From positions 95,770 to 159,769 of the forward strand of contig NZ_FNNV01000019.1 in assembly GCF_900106745.1 (NCBI RefSeq): a DNA stretch of 64,000 nt. Reading direction: 5' to 3'. Positions 52,956-62,523 of the stretch are shown here, one piece after another. Position 1 is the stretch's first letter. Every line of letters begins with the position of its first letter. The stretch comes from Paenibacillus sp. CF384. GTDB taxonomy: Bacteria; Bacillota; Bacilli; Paenibacillales; Paenibacillaceae. The notes below the pieces were generated by a model that was not told the DNA's origin, ran no database searches, and worked only from the letters and a program-made list of their open reading frames with translations. The position numbers and the translations under genes are program-made.

Positions 52956-54510
52956 GAGTCTGATCACCCTTTCTGGCTAGCCTCATTTCAAATGTGGTCT
53001 GCAATTCGTCAAGCGCTGCATCGACAGACTTCGTTCCTTTCACAACGGCTTCCATCTGTTCACCGCCAAGCGTATACAAGGAAGCATCCAGCTCCCCTCT
53101 CGCTCGATTGTCGTAAGCAACCTTATAACCCTCGGCTGCCTTTGCCGCATCTACCTTACTGTCATAGAATGCTTTCCAGTGCTTGCTTTCCTTCTCATCC
53201 ATGACCGACTTATCCGCTAATAGAGTAGCATAAGCATATCGCTGCGAATCATCCAGACCGTTCAGCCAAGAACCGCCTATAATAAACGACATCAGCTCCC
53301 AGACCGCATCCTCTTGGGTGGAAGCCGCATTGATAGCATAAACGGTATTCGTGCCCAAGAATGACAACTGGTTTGTGGCCGAAGGGTCCACGCGAAGCGG
53401 AACTGTCGACCAGTTCGCTTTCATGACTCCCGCATACTCAAAATTCTCCAAGTTCGAATAGAAGTAGCTCGGTGCGATCATCATTGCGATTTTGCCTTGA
53501 GCAAACGCATCATTCTTGCCCATATCCTTCATCGAGATGCCATTCTTGCCGTAATCAATTGGCTTCTGCTGCAAGATCCAGCCTTCCTGATATCCGGCCG
53601 CGACCGTTTGCCAGATCTGCTTCCATGCTTCCGTATTGATAGTGGCCTCCGTCTTACCCTCATTGCTCTTACTGAGGGTTTGCAGCCCGGAGACTTGTCC
53701 TAATAATTTCGCGAGCGCAAATTTATTGTCACGATCAAATGCCCCGAGACCGCTAATCCCTGTACCTTGGAACCGTTTGGCCAGCTGCATAATCTCCTCT
53801 GGTGAAACTTCTCCTTCAGGCAGCGGAATCCCTTGCTTCGCAAAAGCATCCTCATTAATATACAGCGCTGTAGTATTAAAATCCGAAGGTACCCCATACA
53901 ACTCGCCGCTTCCGCCAAACTGGCGCAGCAGTTCAACCAATGGCGCATAGAGAGCACCTAGCTCAAATTTGTGTTCTTTCACTATCGTATCCAGAGACTT
54001 AAGTTTCCCGTCTGCCGCAAGCTCTCTAAACAACTTCAACGGAAGCTGCAGCATGTCCGGCTGCTCCTTGTCCACCCAAGCTTTGAACATTTCGGGATCG
54101 TTATATAAATCTCTAGGCGCATCGACCGTATTCAGCTTCACGGATGGGTGGCGAATAATGAACGGCCGCTTAATCCGATATTCGATGCTGCCATCCTGTG
54201 CAAACTGATGGATCTTAAGCGTATATTCCCGATCACGAAGTGAATCACCGCGCAGTGCGGCCGGTACGTTCTCGGCTGTATCTGGTTTCAGCATCGCCTT
54301 CACGTCATCGCGGAACCACCAGCCGCAGCCCAGCAGCAATACAATACTCATCAATGCTGCAACCGCGCGATAAGGTGACCTTCTTTTCTCATTTTGCATA
54401 TGAATGCGCTCCCTCACTTTATGCTCCAGTTCTGAGGTGAACCCATTCTTCACGGGAGGTTTCCCTGCAAGCTTATGCTCCCAGCTGTTTAACGGTTCTT
54501 TCATGTCCAT
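52948..54510 (-). CDS. Membrane-anchored solute-binding-domain protein, candidate anti-sigma factor
   Basis: A 520-residue protein. Residues 1-48 are a cytoplasmic tail (WEHKLAGKPPVKNGFTSELE, then HKVRERIHMQNEKRRS), followed by one membrane helix (VAALMSIVLLLGCGWWF). The outside part is a family 1 binding-protein fold: YGVPSDFNTTALYINEDAFA, FAQGKIAMMIAPSYFYSN and EDAVWELMSFIIGGSW. The start overlaps the sigma factor stop (ATG at 54510, or 54504 as ATGA). Coupling and topology fit an anti-sigma factor that binds the sigma factor inside and a ligand outside. Confidence 0.8.
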   Translation of the reverse strand: MDMKEPLNSWEHKLAGKPPVKNGFTSELEHKVRERIHMQNEKRRSPYRAVAALMSIVLLLGCGWWFRDDVKAMLKPDTAENVPAALRGDSLRDREYTLKIHQFAQDGSIEYRIKRPFIIRHPSVKLNTVDAPRDLYNDPEMFKAWVDKEQPDMLQLPLKLFRELAADGKLKSLDTIVKEHKFELGALYAPLVELLRQFGGSGELYGVPSDFNTTALYINEDAFAKQGIPLPEGEVSPEEIMQLAKRFQGTGISGLGAFDRDNKFALAKLLGQVSGLQTLSKSNEGKTEATINTEAWKQIWQTVAAGYQEGWILQQKPIDYGKNGISMKDMGKNDAFAQGKIAMMIAPSYFYSNLENFEYAGVMKANWSTVPLRVDPSATNQLSFLGTNTVYAINAASTQEDAVWELMSFIIGGSWLNGLDDSQRYAYATLLADKSVMDEKESKHWKAFYDSKVDAAKAAEGYKVAYDNRARGELDASLYTLGGEQMEAVVKGTKSVDAALDELQTTFEMRLARKGDQTHE

Positions 54511-55079
54511 TCTTCCTCCCCAGTCCACTTCGCTTCTTGGGTAAGACTGCGATTGACCGCAGCTCGGGCACGATGAAGTCTCGACTTCACCGTACCGACC
54601 GATACATGGAGCATGTCCGCCATCTCTTGCATCGAAAGTCCATAGTGACTGCTCATCATCAGCACTTCCCTCAGCTTCTGCGGCAGCTTCAAGACAACCG
54701 CCCAAATTTCCTCGGTCATCAGTTTATCGAAGCTTTCCCGCTCCGCCGAAGGCGAAGTTTGCTCTTGTGGACGGACGATCCCTCCGAAGAAGGTCACACG
54801 CCTAATCCATGCCGACCGCAGCACGTCGCGCGCCGTGTTGCGAGTAATGGCCAACAGCCATGTCTTAATCGACGATTGCCCGCGGAATTCGTAGAGCTGC
54901 TGAAACACCTTCACGAATACGTCTTGGGAAATATCATCGGCCAGCTCTCTGGAACGTGTGTAGAAGAAAGCGAAATTCCAAACGTCTTTACCGTACGCCG
55001 CCATAAGCTCATTCAGCACCGCATGCCGGTCTAAGCCGCCTGTCACATGCTTCAAGTAATCAAACTGCAAGTCGTTCAC
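54501..55079 (-). CDS. ECF RNA polymerase sigma factor
   Basis: A 192-residue sigma-70 family protein. Region 2 (YTRSRELADDISQDVFVKVF) and region 4 (LPQKLREVLMMSSHYGLSMQ, with the HTH continuing to SVGTVKSRLHRAR) are both intact. GTG at 55079 is given as start; a TTG at 55070 with AGGTG at 6 bp is an alternative. The first gene of a three-gene unit with two solute-binding-domain proteins. Confidence 0.9.
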   Translation of the reverse strand: MNDLQFDYLKHVTGGLDRHAVLNELMAAYGKDVWNFAFFYTRSRELADDISQDVFVKVFQQLYEFRGQSSIKTWLLAITRNTARDVLRSAWIRRVTFFGGIVRPQEQTSPSAERESFDKLMTEEIWAVVLKLPQKLREVLMMSSHYGLSMQEMADMLHVSVGTVKSRLHRARAAVNRSLTQEAKWTGEEEWT

Positions 55080-55230
55080 CTCATCAAGTAGACGATAGAG
55101 TGCTGGAAAGGTTCCCTACTCTTCTAATCGGATCATAGAAATCTATCATTCCGTGCTCAAATGGTATAAAGTACCATCACATTATACACATGTATGGGCG
55201 GGAAGTAGAGTATCTTTTTCGCAAATAAAA
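55080..55230. promoter_or_regulatory. Upstream region of the sigma factor unit
   Basis: About 150 bp of promoter DNA between the sigma factor gene and the sulfonate operon terminator. An ECF-type AAC motif cannot be assigned with confidence. Confidence 0.3.
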
Positions 55231-55282
55231 AGAAGCCCCGGCAGTAAAAGCTGTTTCCAGCTTCTCGCTACCTGAGGCTTCC
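55231..55282 (-). terminator. Terminator of the sulfonate operon
   Basis: On the minus strand GGAAGCCTCAGG pairs imperfectly with CTGCCGGGGCTTC around an inner AAGCTG/CAGCTT stem, then TTTTTATTT. It lies 26 bp past the tauD-like stop. Confidence 0.75.
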
Positions 55283-55308
55283 AAGCAATTCATCGCTATC
55301 GTGATTAC

Positions 55309-56250
55309 TTAAGCGGATTCCGCCGCCGATTGACCCGCTGGCCCTACTACCTTCTTGCGCGTAACACTCTTTCTTCCATCAATGCTTACCGGTACATCGC
55401 CATCGACCGTAACGCGGCGCACGACACGGTGCTGATCGCCATAATCGTTGACGGCATAATGCTGCGTCGCCCGGTTATCCCAGATGACAACATCGCCTTC
55501 AGCCCAGCGCCAGCGAACGGTGTTCTCCAGTTTAGTGATATGATTTTGCAGCAGCGAGAACAGTTGAGCCGAGTCCGTAGAAGACAACCCGAGGATCCGC
55601 TTCACGAAATGGCCCAAAACCAACGTCCGCTCCCCTGTCTCCGGGTGCACACGTACGAGCGGATGCTCCGTTTCGTATAACGTAGATACGAATACTTCGC
55701 GATACCTCGTTTCTGCCGCCACATCTATTGGCTTACTCCGATAGGCTGCATAGTCGTATTCATTGGAATGTACCGCCCACAAGCCGTCGACCAGTTTCTG
55801 CAGCTCGGCAGGCAAATGGTCGTAGGCTGCTGCCGTATTCGCCCAGACGGTATCGCCGCCAGCCTCCGGTACGACAACTGCACGTAGAATGGAAGCTTGC
55901 GGATAAGCATCCACGAAAGTAACATCCGTATGCCAGGAATCGGCACGTCCGCCGTGATTGGAATTGAGCTCCAATACATAATCGGTACCTTGCTTGTTCG
56001 GTACCGTCGGGTGAGATACCGGATCGCCAAGCAATTGGGCAAAAGCTTCCTGTCCCGCATCATCAAGGTGATTCTGCCCGCGGAAGAAAATAACCTTATG
56101 CTTCAGCAGCGCTTCTCTAATGAAGCTAACCGTTTCTTCGTTCAAACTAGAAGAGAGCGTAACGCCTCTAATCTCTGCTCCGATTCTACCTGCTACCGGA
56201 CGAACCTCGAATGCTTGACCAACCGTTTCATTTTGTTCTACTTTGCTCAT
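55309..56250 (-). CDS. TauD/TfdA family 2-oxoglutarate dioxygenase
   Basis: A 313-residue Fe(II)/2-oxoglutarate enzyme. The iron ligands are His107 and Asp109 (SWHTDVTF) and His264 ([10 protein letters not shown]); Arg residues in [10 protein letters not shown] would bind 2-oxoglutarate. It resembles taurine or alkylsulfonate dioxygenases, which release sulfite from the organic sulfur substrate. The start is ATG at 56250 after AGGAGG. It is the last gene of the operon. Confidence 0.88.
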   Translation of the reverse strand: MSKVEQNETVGQAFEVRPVAGRIGAEIRGVTLSSSLNEETVSFIREALLKHKVIFFRGQNHLDDAGQEAFAQLLGDPVSHPTVPNKQGTDYVLELNSNHGGRADSWHTDVTFVDAYPQASILRAVVVPEAGGDTVWANTAAAYDHLPAELQKLVDGLWAVHSNEYDYAAYRSKPIDVAAETRYREVFVSTLYETEHPLVRVHPETGERTLVLGHFVKRILGLSSTDSAQLFSLLQNHITKLENTVRWRWAEGDVVIWDNRATQHYAVNDYGDQHRVVRRVTVDGDVPVSIDGRKSVTRKKVVGPAGQSAAESA

Positions 56251-56308
56251 GGTATTGCCTCCTTGGATTGTTTTTGGTTTTACTTCGATTGTTCCTTCAT
56301 CTATGTGG

Positions 56309-57673
56309 TTAATTCCTTGCTGCCAATGGAGCCTGATCCGGTGCCTGTATCCCATACCGATTAACCGGTCGCCCGAGGCCAAAATGTTCCCGCAATGTCC
56401 GTCCTTGATAGGCGGTCCGGAATAATCCCCTGCGCTGCAGTTCCGGTACGACCTGCGAAGCAAATTCCTCCAGTCCCGCCGGCAAGTACGGCGGCATGAT
56501 ATTGAAGCCGTCGCTGCCGCCCTGCGTGAACCAGGCCTCCAGCTCATCCGCCACCTGCAGCGCGGTGCCTGCGAATACGCGGTGTCCGCGCCCACCGGCC
56601 AGCCGGTGAATCAACTGGCGAATCGTCAGCCGCTCGCGTGTCGCAAGATCAGCTACCAGCTGGAATCTGCTTTTGTTCCCGTTAATATCGCCGACGTTCG
56701 GCAGTTCAGGCAGCGGCCCGTCTAGCGGATAGGTGAACAAATTAAGGCCCAGCATGTTCGAGAGCTGATTAAGTCCATACTCAGGAACGGTCAGTTCATT
56801 CAGCTGCTGTTCCTTCTCCTTCGCTTCGGACTCCGTTGCGCCAATGACCGCGCAGATGCCGGGCAATATCTTGAGCTCTTCCGGATTTCTTCCATACCGT
56901 GCTGCGCGTGCTTTCACATCGCTGTAGAACTGCTTCGCTTCGGCCAAGGTCTGCTGCGCCGTGAAGATAGCCTCCGCATATTGCGCGGCAAATTCCTTGC
57001 CGTCCTCTGATGAACCCGCCTGCACCAGCACCGGATGACCCTGCGGCGATCGTGGAATGTTCAGCGGTCCGCGCACCTTGAACGCATCGCCGGCATGGTT
57101 GATGCTCCGCACTTTCTCCGGCTGCGCGAACACTCCTGCCTCACGGTCAATGACGATGGCATCATCCTCCCAGCTATCCCACAGACTCGTCGTCACCTCA
57201 AGGAATTCTTTGGCACGCTCATACCGCTTGTGATGCTCCAGATGCTTATCGCGGCTGAAGTTGCTTGCCTCGAACTCGCTGCCCGAGGTCACGATGTTCC
57301 AGCCTGCGCGGCCTTTGCTGATATGATCCAGCGAAGCGAATTTGCGAGCGACATGGAATGGCTCGTTGTAGGTCGTCGATACGGTGCCGATCAAACCGAT
57401 CTGCTCCGTGACCGCAGCCAGCGCGGACAACAGCGTGAACGGCTCCAGCCCGACAAAAGCACCGTGCTTGATGTTATTGCTCACCGCCAGACCGTCTGCC
57501 AGGAACAGCGAATCGAACTTAGCCTGCTCGGCAATTCGCGCGATTCGCTGAAAATACGCAATATCCGTAATGTTCTGCGGCTCCGTCCCGGGATGCCTCC
57601 AAGCCGCCTCATGATGGCCGGCATTCATAATAAATACATTCAAATTCATCTGTTTCTTCTGCTTGTTGCCCAT
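56309..57673 (-). CDS. FMN-dependent LLM-class monooxygenase (NtaA/SnaA/DszA type)
   Basis: A 454-residue enzyme of the bacterial luciferase fold. It starts [19 protein letters not shown] and shows the family features [49 protein letters not shown] and [20 protein letters not shown]. In sulfur operons such enzymes split C-S bonds of sulfonates or related compounds with FMNH2. ATG at 57673 was preferred to a GTG 15 bp upstream. It lies between the permease and the dioxygenase genes. Confidence 0.87.
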   Translation of the reverse strand: MGNKQKKQMNLNVFIMNAGHHEAAWRHPGTEPQNITDIAYFQRIARIAEQAKFDSLFLADGLAVSNNIKHGAFVGLEPFTLLSALAAVTEQIGLIGTVSTTYNEPFHVARKFASLDHISKGRAGWNIVTSGSEFEASNFSRDKHLEHHKRYERAKEFLEVTTSLWDSWEDDAIVIDREAGVFAQPEKVRSINHAGDAFKVRGPLNIPRSPQGHPVLVQAGSSEDGKEFAAQYAEAIFTAQQTLAEAKQFYSDVKARAARYGRNPEELKILPGICAVIGATESEAKEKEQQLNELTVPEYGLNQLSNMLGLNLFTYPLDGPLPELPNVGDINGNKSRFQLVADLATRERLTIRQLIHRLAGGRGHRVFAGTALQVADELEAWFTQGGSDGFNIMPPYLPAGLEEFASQVVPELQRRGLFRTAYQGRTLREHFGLGRPVNRYGIQAPDQAPLAARN

Positions 57674-57707
57674 CGCTTCACCACGCACCTTTCCTCATTT
57701 CGAGAAA

Positions 57708-58592
57708 TCATTGGTCGCCGTAGGTCTGTCTCCACGACGTTAGCTTCCGCTCGATGTACAAGATGGCATAGTTGAGAATCAAGCCGATGACGGAGATGGA
57801 CACGATACCGGCGTACATCTCAGGGATTTGAAAACTAAACTGCGTATATTGAATGAGATAACCAAGGCCCGACTTCGCCCCCACCATCTCAGCCGCAACA
57901 AGCACAAGAATCGAGGCCGCCCCGGATTGACGGATACCGATAAAGATCGTAGGGATAGCAGCGGGTATAATGACTTTGCGAAAGAGTGCAACAGAGGAGA
58001 GTCCCATCGATTTGGCGGATTTGATCAAGAGCGGATCGACGTTCTTCACCCCGCTTATCGTATTGAGCAGCAGTGGAAAGAAGCAGGCATAGAAGACAAT
58101 GGAGATTTTCGACGTTTCTCCGAGTCCCAGCAGCAGGATAAATACCGGAAGAATCGCTAGCGGCGCCGTATTACGCATCACTTCAAGCAAGGGATTTAAG
58201 TACGCGGCCACCGGCTTCCACCAGCCGATCGCAAGCCCGATCGGCACGCTCACGAGAAGCGCCAGCAGGAATCCGCCTAATGATCGGGTCAAGCTTGCTT
58301 CGGTGTGCGCAGCCAAGTCGCCGGATAACAGCAGCCCCCACCACGCCTTTAGCACTTCCGACAGCGGTGGGAAGAAGGTGCTGTCTACCAATCCGCTGCG
58401 CGGAGCGAGCTCCCATAGGACGAGAAAAGCAACGATCACAACGAGGTTGCGAAACCATTTCCGCACGTGAACACCTGCAGCTTGCAGTGCAGCACTACCG
58501 GTCTGTTCTACCTGAGCCTGTGCCTGAGCCTGAGCAGCCTCGGTTTCAAAGCGCGCCAGAGCTTTACCGTTTCCTGTCGTTACATTAGCCAT
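57708..58592 (-). CDS. ssuC: Sulfonate/nitrate-type ABC transporter permease
   Basis: A 294-residue membrane protein with six hydrophobic segments and the EAA-like loop SAKSMGLSSVALFRKVIIPA. The end ASILVLVAAEMVGAKSGLGY is typical of SsuC/TauC. The start could be ATG at 58592 or 58598; AGGAG is better placed for 58592. A Gln/Ala-rich N-terminal stretch (AQAQAQAQVEQ) is unusual. It follows the ATPase gene. Confidence 0.9.
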   Translation of the reverse strand: MANVTTGNGKALARFETEAAQAQAQAQVEQTGSAALQAAGVHVRKWFRNLVVIVAFLVLWELAPRSGLVDSTFFPPLSEVLKAWWGLLLSGDLAAHTEASLTRSLGGFLLALLVSVPIGLAIGWWKPVAAYLNPLLEVMRNTAPLAILPVFILLLGLGETSKISIVFYACFFPLLLNTISGVKNVDPLLIKSAKSMGLSSVALFRKVIIPAAIPTIFIGIRQSGAASILVLVAAEMVGAKSGLGYLIQYTQFSFQIPEMYAGIVSISVIGLILNYAILYIERKLTSWRQTYGDQ

Positions 58593-58614
58593 AGACATTC
58601 ACTCCTTTGGTCCT

Positions 58615-59487
58615 CTATTTCTTGATGCCGCTGCCAGCGACGAGGCTCTTGTTCTTCTCCTGCTCCTGTGCCCGCGACACTTCATCCTTGAGTAAATCCC
58701 AGATTTGATGCCGAATGCGCACAAACTCCGGATTGGATCGCAGATCCTCTTCCGTTGTACGCGACTGGAATGGAACGTCGATAATTTGCTTAATCCTACC
58801 CGGCCTTGAGGTCATAACCGCAACTCGCTGCCCGAGATAAACGGCCTCTTCGATCCCATGCGTGATGAAAATAATCGTCTTCTTCGTCGCTTCCCAGATG
58901 CGGAGCAGCTCGGTTTGAAGGGTTTCGCGCGTCTGCGCATCGAGCGCCGCGAACGGTTCATCCATAAGCAGCACCTCGGGATCGTAAGCGAGGCTGCGGG
59001 CAATGGCGATCCGCTGCTTCATGCCGCCGGACAGCTCGTGGGGATACCGATTCTCGAAGCCGGCCAAGCCGACGAGATAGATGTACTTGCGGGCGATCTC
59101 TCTGCGTTCTTTGCGTGGAACGCCTTTGGTCTCCAGTCCGAATTCCACATTGGCGAGCGCTGTTTTCCAAGGGAATAGCGCATATTGTTGAAATACGATT
59201 CCGCGCTCCAGATTCGGCCCTTTAATCGGTTTGCCGTCCATTAGAATCTGCCCGCTATTCGGTGTTGTCAGTCCAGCGAGCAAATCCAGCAAGGTCGATT
59301 TACCGCAGCCGCTCGGGCCGACAATGACCATAAACTCGCCTTGCTTGACCTCCAAATTAATATTCTGCAGCGCCGATACCGGCTGCAGATCCGCCTTCAG
59401 ATGGGATAGATTACGCTGAATCCGAAACGACTTGTGTACGTTCCGGAGGCTGATTTTGGCATCCATTTTGCCATCCATGATCGTCAT
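58615..59487 (-). CDS. ssuB: Sulfonate/nitrate-type ABC transporter ATPase
   Basis: A 290-residue ATPase. Walker A VGPSGCGKSTLLDLLAG, signature LSGGMKQRIAIARSL, Walker B EVLLMDEPFAALDAQ and the H-loop FITHGIEEAVYL. These are the usual SsuB/TauB sequences. It pairs with the permease gene 22 bp downstream. Confidence 0.92.
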   Translation of the reverse strand: MTIMDGKMDAKISLRNVHKSFRIQRNLSHLKADLQPVSALQNINLEVKQGEFMVIVGPSGCGKSTLLDLLAGLTTPNSGQILMDGKPIKGPNLERGIVFQQYALFPWKTALANVEFGLETKGVPRKERREIARKYIYLVGLAGFENRYPHELSGGMKQRIAIARSLAYDPEVLLMDEPFAALDAQTRETLQTELLRIWEATKKTIIFITHGIEEAVYLGQRVAVMTSRPGRIKQIIDVPFQSRTTEEDLRSNPEFVRIRHQIWDLLKDEVSRAQEQEKNKSLVAGSGIKK

Positions 59488-59507
59488 GCTCCTCTCCTGA
59501 TTCGCGA

Positions 59508-60557
59508 TTATTTCGTTTCACCCTGATAGGGATTGAACTGATTCGTATAGAGATCTCGCGCCGTAAGCTCCCCATCCTTCAGGTTGCCTTCGGCTACCAG
59601 CCATTTGATCCAAGTGTCAAACTCCTTATCGGCGATCAGCCCGCCTGTGCCGGCTACCCCCGTACTCTTCCAGAACTTGATCGCGCCTGTGTCTTCCTTC
59701 CGGCCGCGTTTGTTGATAATGTCCTCGAACTTGGCAACGACTTCCTCACGCGGTGTTGTTCGCGCCCACTCGATGGCTTTGGCAGTAGCTTCCACAAACT
59801 TCTTGGCCGCGTTGGGATTATTCTTGATGAACTTATCCGTCATGACATAGCTGCCTGCGCTGAATGTCCCGAACAAATCCTTATCCTTGAACAGCGGATG
59901 AATGCCTCCGCGTTCTTCCGCTTTATCTCTCAAAGTGCCGCCAAGGGCAGCAACGTCGATTTGATTCGCACGAAGCGTCTGTTCCGTTGTGACCGGCGGA
60001 ACGACCACTAGCGTCACTTGCTTGATCTCTTCTGCAGTCAGCCCGGCTCTGTGCAAATACTCCTTGATGACAAATTCATGGTGTGCGCCAAGCGTGTTCA
60101 CTGCAATCTTCTTGCCAATCAGATCTTTTGCCGTCTTTATTGGACTGCCATCAAGGACGTAGTATCCGGTCCAAGTTGCATCATCCACACCATAGTAGGA
60201 GATAACGGACTTAATCGGTGCTTTGGCAGCCAGCAGCTTGACGATTGCTCCGTTGAATGCGCCGCCATAGTCGGTATCGCCGGTCACGACGGACTGAATA
60301 TCCTGCGGACCGCTGATCGTATTGCCGATATAGTTCAGCTTCAGCGGGGCGAGATAACCGAGATCCTCCGCTAATTCGGAGAAGGTTACAGCGCCGACCG
60401 ACCCTTGGTACCGGAGCTCCGATACCTCTAGATCTCCGTCCCCCGTCTTGCCTGTGGCACTGGCATCCTTCTCGTTACACCCGGTCAATACCAGGGATGA
60501 AGCGATGAGCAGCGTGAATGCGGTTAAGGCTGATTTCCTTGCAAAATACGATTTCAT
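59508..60557 (-). CDS. ssuA: Sulfonate/taurine-type ABC transporter binding lipoprotein
   Basis: A 349-residue lipoprotein with lipobox SLVLTGC. The body shows GSVGAVTFSELAEDLGYLAP, GDTDYGGAFNGAIVKLL, GKKIAVNTLGAHHEFVIKEY and LRANQIDVAALGGTLRDKAE, typical of SsuA/TauA-like proteins. The first gene of the operon: binding protein, ATPase, permease, monooxygenase, dioxygenase. The exact sulfonate is not known. Confidence 0.9.
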   Translation of the reverse strand: MKSYFARKSALTAFTLLIASSLVLTGCNEKDASATGKTGDGDLEVSELRYQGSVGAVTFSELAEDLGYLAPLKLNYIGNTISGPQDIQSVVTGDTDYGGAFNGAIVKLLAAKAPIKSVISYYGVDDATWTGYYVLDGSPIKTAKDLIGKKIAVNTLGAHHEFVIKEYLHRAGLTAEEIKQVTLVVVPPVTTEQTLRANQIDVAALGGTLRDKAEERGGIHPLFKDKDLFGTFSAGSYVMTDKFIKNNPNAAKKFVEATAKAIEWARTTPREEVVAKFEDIINKRGRKEDTGAIKFWKSTGVAGTGGLIADKEFDTWIKWLVAEGNLKDGELTARDLYTNQFNPYQGETK

Positions 60558-60589
60558 GAGCAACCCTCCATCGGATTTTAATCAGAATC

Positions 60590-60720
60590 ACAGGAAAAAG
60601 TGATAAAAAAAAGAGACGCACTCATCTCTCGATGATTGGTCCCTCTCCGGTAATCCGGTGGATTAAAATATTCTTTTCCTATCGATTTACTATGATTTAT
60701 AAATGATAATACCCGCTGAC
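60590..60720 (-). promoter_or_regulatory. Leader of the sulfonate operon with attenuator-like hairpin
   Basis: On the minus strand GAGAGGGACCAATCATC, a GAGA loop and GATGAGTGCGTCTC form an imperfect hairpin followed by TTTTTTTT, about 50 bp before the binding protein gene. An inner GGATTACCGG lies upstream. This looks like a transcription attenuator. It lacks the core blocks of the SAM-I riboswitch, and no T-box sequence is seen. Confidence 0.5.
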
Positions 60721-60756
60721 CCTTTCGGTGTCAACAGGTATTTGGTAAATTTATCT

Positions 60757-62025
60757 TTAGGCGGATACGCTCGTTGCCGCCGGCTCAGGTGCCCGCTGCT
60801 TAAAGAGAGGTACCAGCGACAGCACTCCGGCAAGCATCAATAAGCCGGACAACGTATAAATCGTGGTAAGCGGAAGGATCGTCTTCAGCGGTCCGGCAAG
60901 TGCCATCATGAGCACCATGGCTCCCATGTACATCGGACCTAGTGTGCCGCTGACGCGTCCGATAAATTCAGGCGCTGACCATTTCAGCATAATCGTATTG
61001 ATCGAGATATGAACCATCGGGAAAATCATGCCCATAATCAACTGCAAACTCAGCGTAAACGGTACGTTCACGGAATAACCAACGCCGACTGTACCGATCG
61101 CGCTTACGCCTAAAGCGAGCGCGAGCATCTTAACCGGAGACATTTTCTTCGAAATGACCGTAATAAATGCGCCGCCAATCAGCATGCCAATCCCGCTCAG
61201 CATGAGCACATATTGCAGAAACTCCTTCGGCTGCCCGAGTCGTTCCGTCACGACAAACAGTCCCAGCGTTTGCGCAATACCGCCCGATAAGCCTGCCAGC
61301 GCAAAGGTAATGCACATCGTCCGAAGTACGCGGCTGCTCCACACATAGCGAAGGCCTTCCTTCATTTCCGCCATGACGGAGGTTGGCTTCGCTCCGGGAT
61401 CGCGCTGCGTGTTCTTTTGATCTTGCGGGAGTCGGAACAGGATAAGTGCGGATAATAAACTTGCTACCCCCATAATACCAATGGAGACGTGAATACCGAA
61501 GTTTTGATAGACGATTGTTCCTACAGATGGCCCGGCGATTAAGAACACCGCCATCAGCGTTTGGAAGATTCCCATCGCGCTTTGCAGCTGCTCCTGCGGG
61601 ACATACCGCTTGAACAGCTTCATGGATGAAGGTGCCGAGAATTGCGATAACGTCGCGGATAAGAAGGTGGCAAAATAAACGGCCGCCCATGATTCATACA
61701 CAAGTGCGACCAGCACCAGCAGGACGGAAGCCGCCGACATGAAATCACACCAAATCATCGTACGTTTGGGAAGCCAGCGATCCGCGAAGGTGCCTCCAAT
61801 AAAGGCGAATAGGAAAATCGGTGAAAACTCCGCAACGGAGATCAGAGATACCGCAATGGGATCGTTGTTCGTTTGATCGGTCACATAGAGTAGGATGGCA
61901 AAATTCCGCACCCATATTCCAATTTGCAGCATAATATTCGACATGAGAATCGTTTGAAAAAAGCGGTTCCGCAGCAGCGGCGTTTGGGCTGTTGTACCTG
62001 CCGGTGCTGCTTGATTAGTATTCAT
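60757..62025 (-). CDS. MFS transporter (EntS-like)
   Basis: A 422-residue, 12-segment major facilitator. It shows the loop 2-3 motif GGTFADRWLPKRTMIWCDFM and the family trait of the enterobactin-exporter group (QFSAPSSMKLFKRYVPQEQL). It stands alone, 200 bp from the sulfonate operon. Substrate unknown. Confidence 0.85.
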   Translation of the reverse strand: MNTNQAAPAGTTAQTPLLRNRFFQTILMSNIMLQIGIWVRNFAILLYVTDQTNNDPIAVSLISVAEFSPIFLFAFIGGTFADRWLPKRTMIWCDFMSAASVLLVLVALVYESWAAVYFATFLSATLSQFSAPSSMKLFKRYVPQEQLQSAMGIFQTLMAVFLIAGPSVGTIVYQNFGIHVSIGIMGVASLLSALILFRLPQDQKNTQRDPGAKPTSVMAEMKEGLRYVWSSRVLRTMCITFALAGLSGGIAQTLGLFVVTERLGQPKEFLQYVLMLSGIGMLIGGAFITVISKKMSPVKMLALALGVSAIGTVGVGYSVNVPFTLSLQLIMGMIFPMVHISINTIMLKWSAPEFIGRVSGTLGPMYMGAMVLMMALAGPLKTILPLTTIYTLSGLLMLAGVLSLVPLFKQRAPEPAATSVSA

Positions 62026-62049
62026 TTCGTACCTAACTCCTTATTCGGT

Positions 62050-62466
62050 TTATTTAGGCGGACGGTTGTAACCGTTCGGTTCGTACGGCTGTAATTCATC
62101 AAGCCACTTCTTCTCCAGTCGCTTGAGGGAATCGCGGTAGTTCATTAAGGCATTGCGATCGACGATTTCCGTGCCGGGAATGAGCGTATCTTTGTAATCA
62201 TTACGCACCTCTTCGCCAAGACTGAGCTGCTCCAATACCTCATATCTGAAGTCTGCGCCAGCTTGCGCTCTGTACTCCTCTTGCAGTGCAGTGTTCATAT
62301 GACCGTTCATGTCGAGCGAGAACTTCTGGCGCGTCCATGCTGAGTCTAGTGTTGGTGATGAGGCGATATAACGTTTGCCATTGCGATCATTGATGATTTG
62401 AAACACGCCCATCGCGCGCTGCTTCATCCCATATTCATTCTGTAGTTCCTTACGTCTGTTCATCAT
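62050..62466 (-). CDS. GIY-YIG nuclease-fold protein
   Basis: A 138-residue protein. The GIY-YIG core is degenerate: GVFQIINDRNGKRYIASS, with Arg at TRQKFSLDM and a Glu later. Relatives are common in Firmicutes as single-copy genes. Whether it cuts DNA is unknown. It begins at ATG 62466 after GGAGGAGG, 24 bp upstream of the MFS gene. Confidence 0.75.
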   Translation of the reverse strand: MMNRRKELQNEYGMKQRAMGVFQIINDRNGKRYIASSPTLDSAWTRQKFSLDMNGHMNTALQEEYRAQAGADFRYEVLEQLSLGEEVRNDYKDTLIPGTEIVDRNALMNYRDSLKRLEKKWLDELQPYEPNGYNRPPK

Positions 62467-62523
62467 TGTAAATTCCTCCTCCAGTCATTCCCATTCCCAT
62501 TCATGCTAAGTGCTTCTGCCATC

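Noticed and set aside
57035..57775. 246-codon plus-strand open frame
   Set aside because: Antisense to the LLM monooxygenase gene, whose domains are clear; no start signal or family motif.
60600..60720. SAM-I (S-box) riboswitch before the sulfonate operon
   Set aside because: The expected conserved blocks of that class are not present; only a terminator-like hairpin is seen.
61130..61690. 186-codon minus-strand open frame
   Set aside because: Shifted frame inside the MFS transporter gene; composition is that of an out-of-frame reading.
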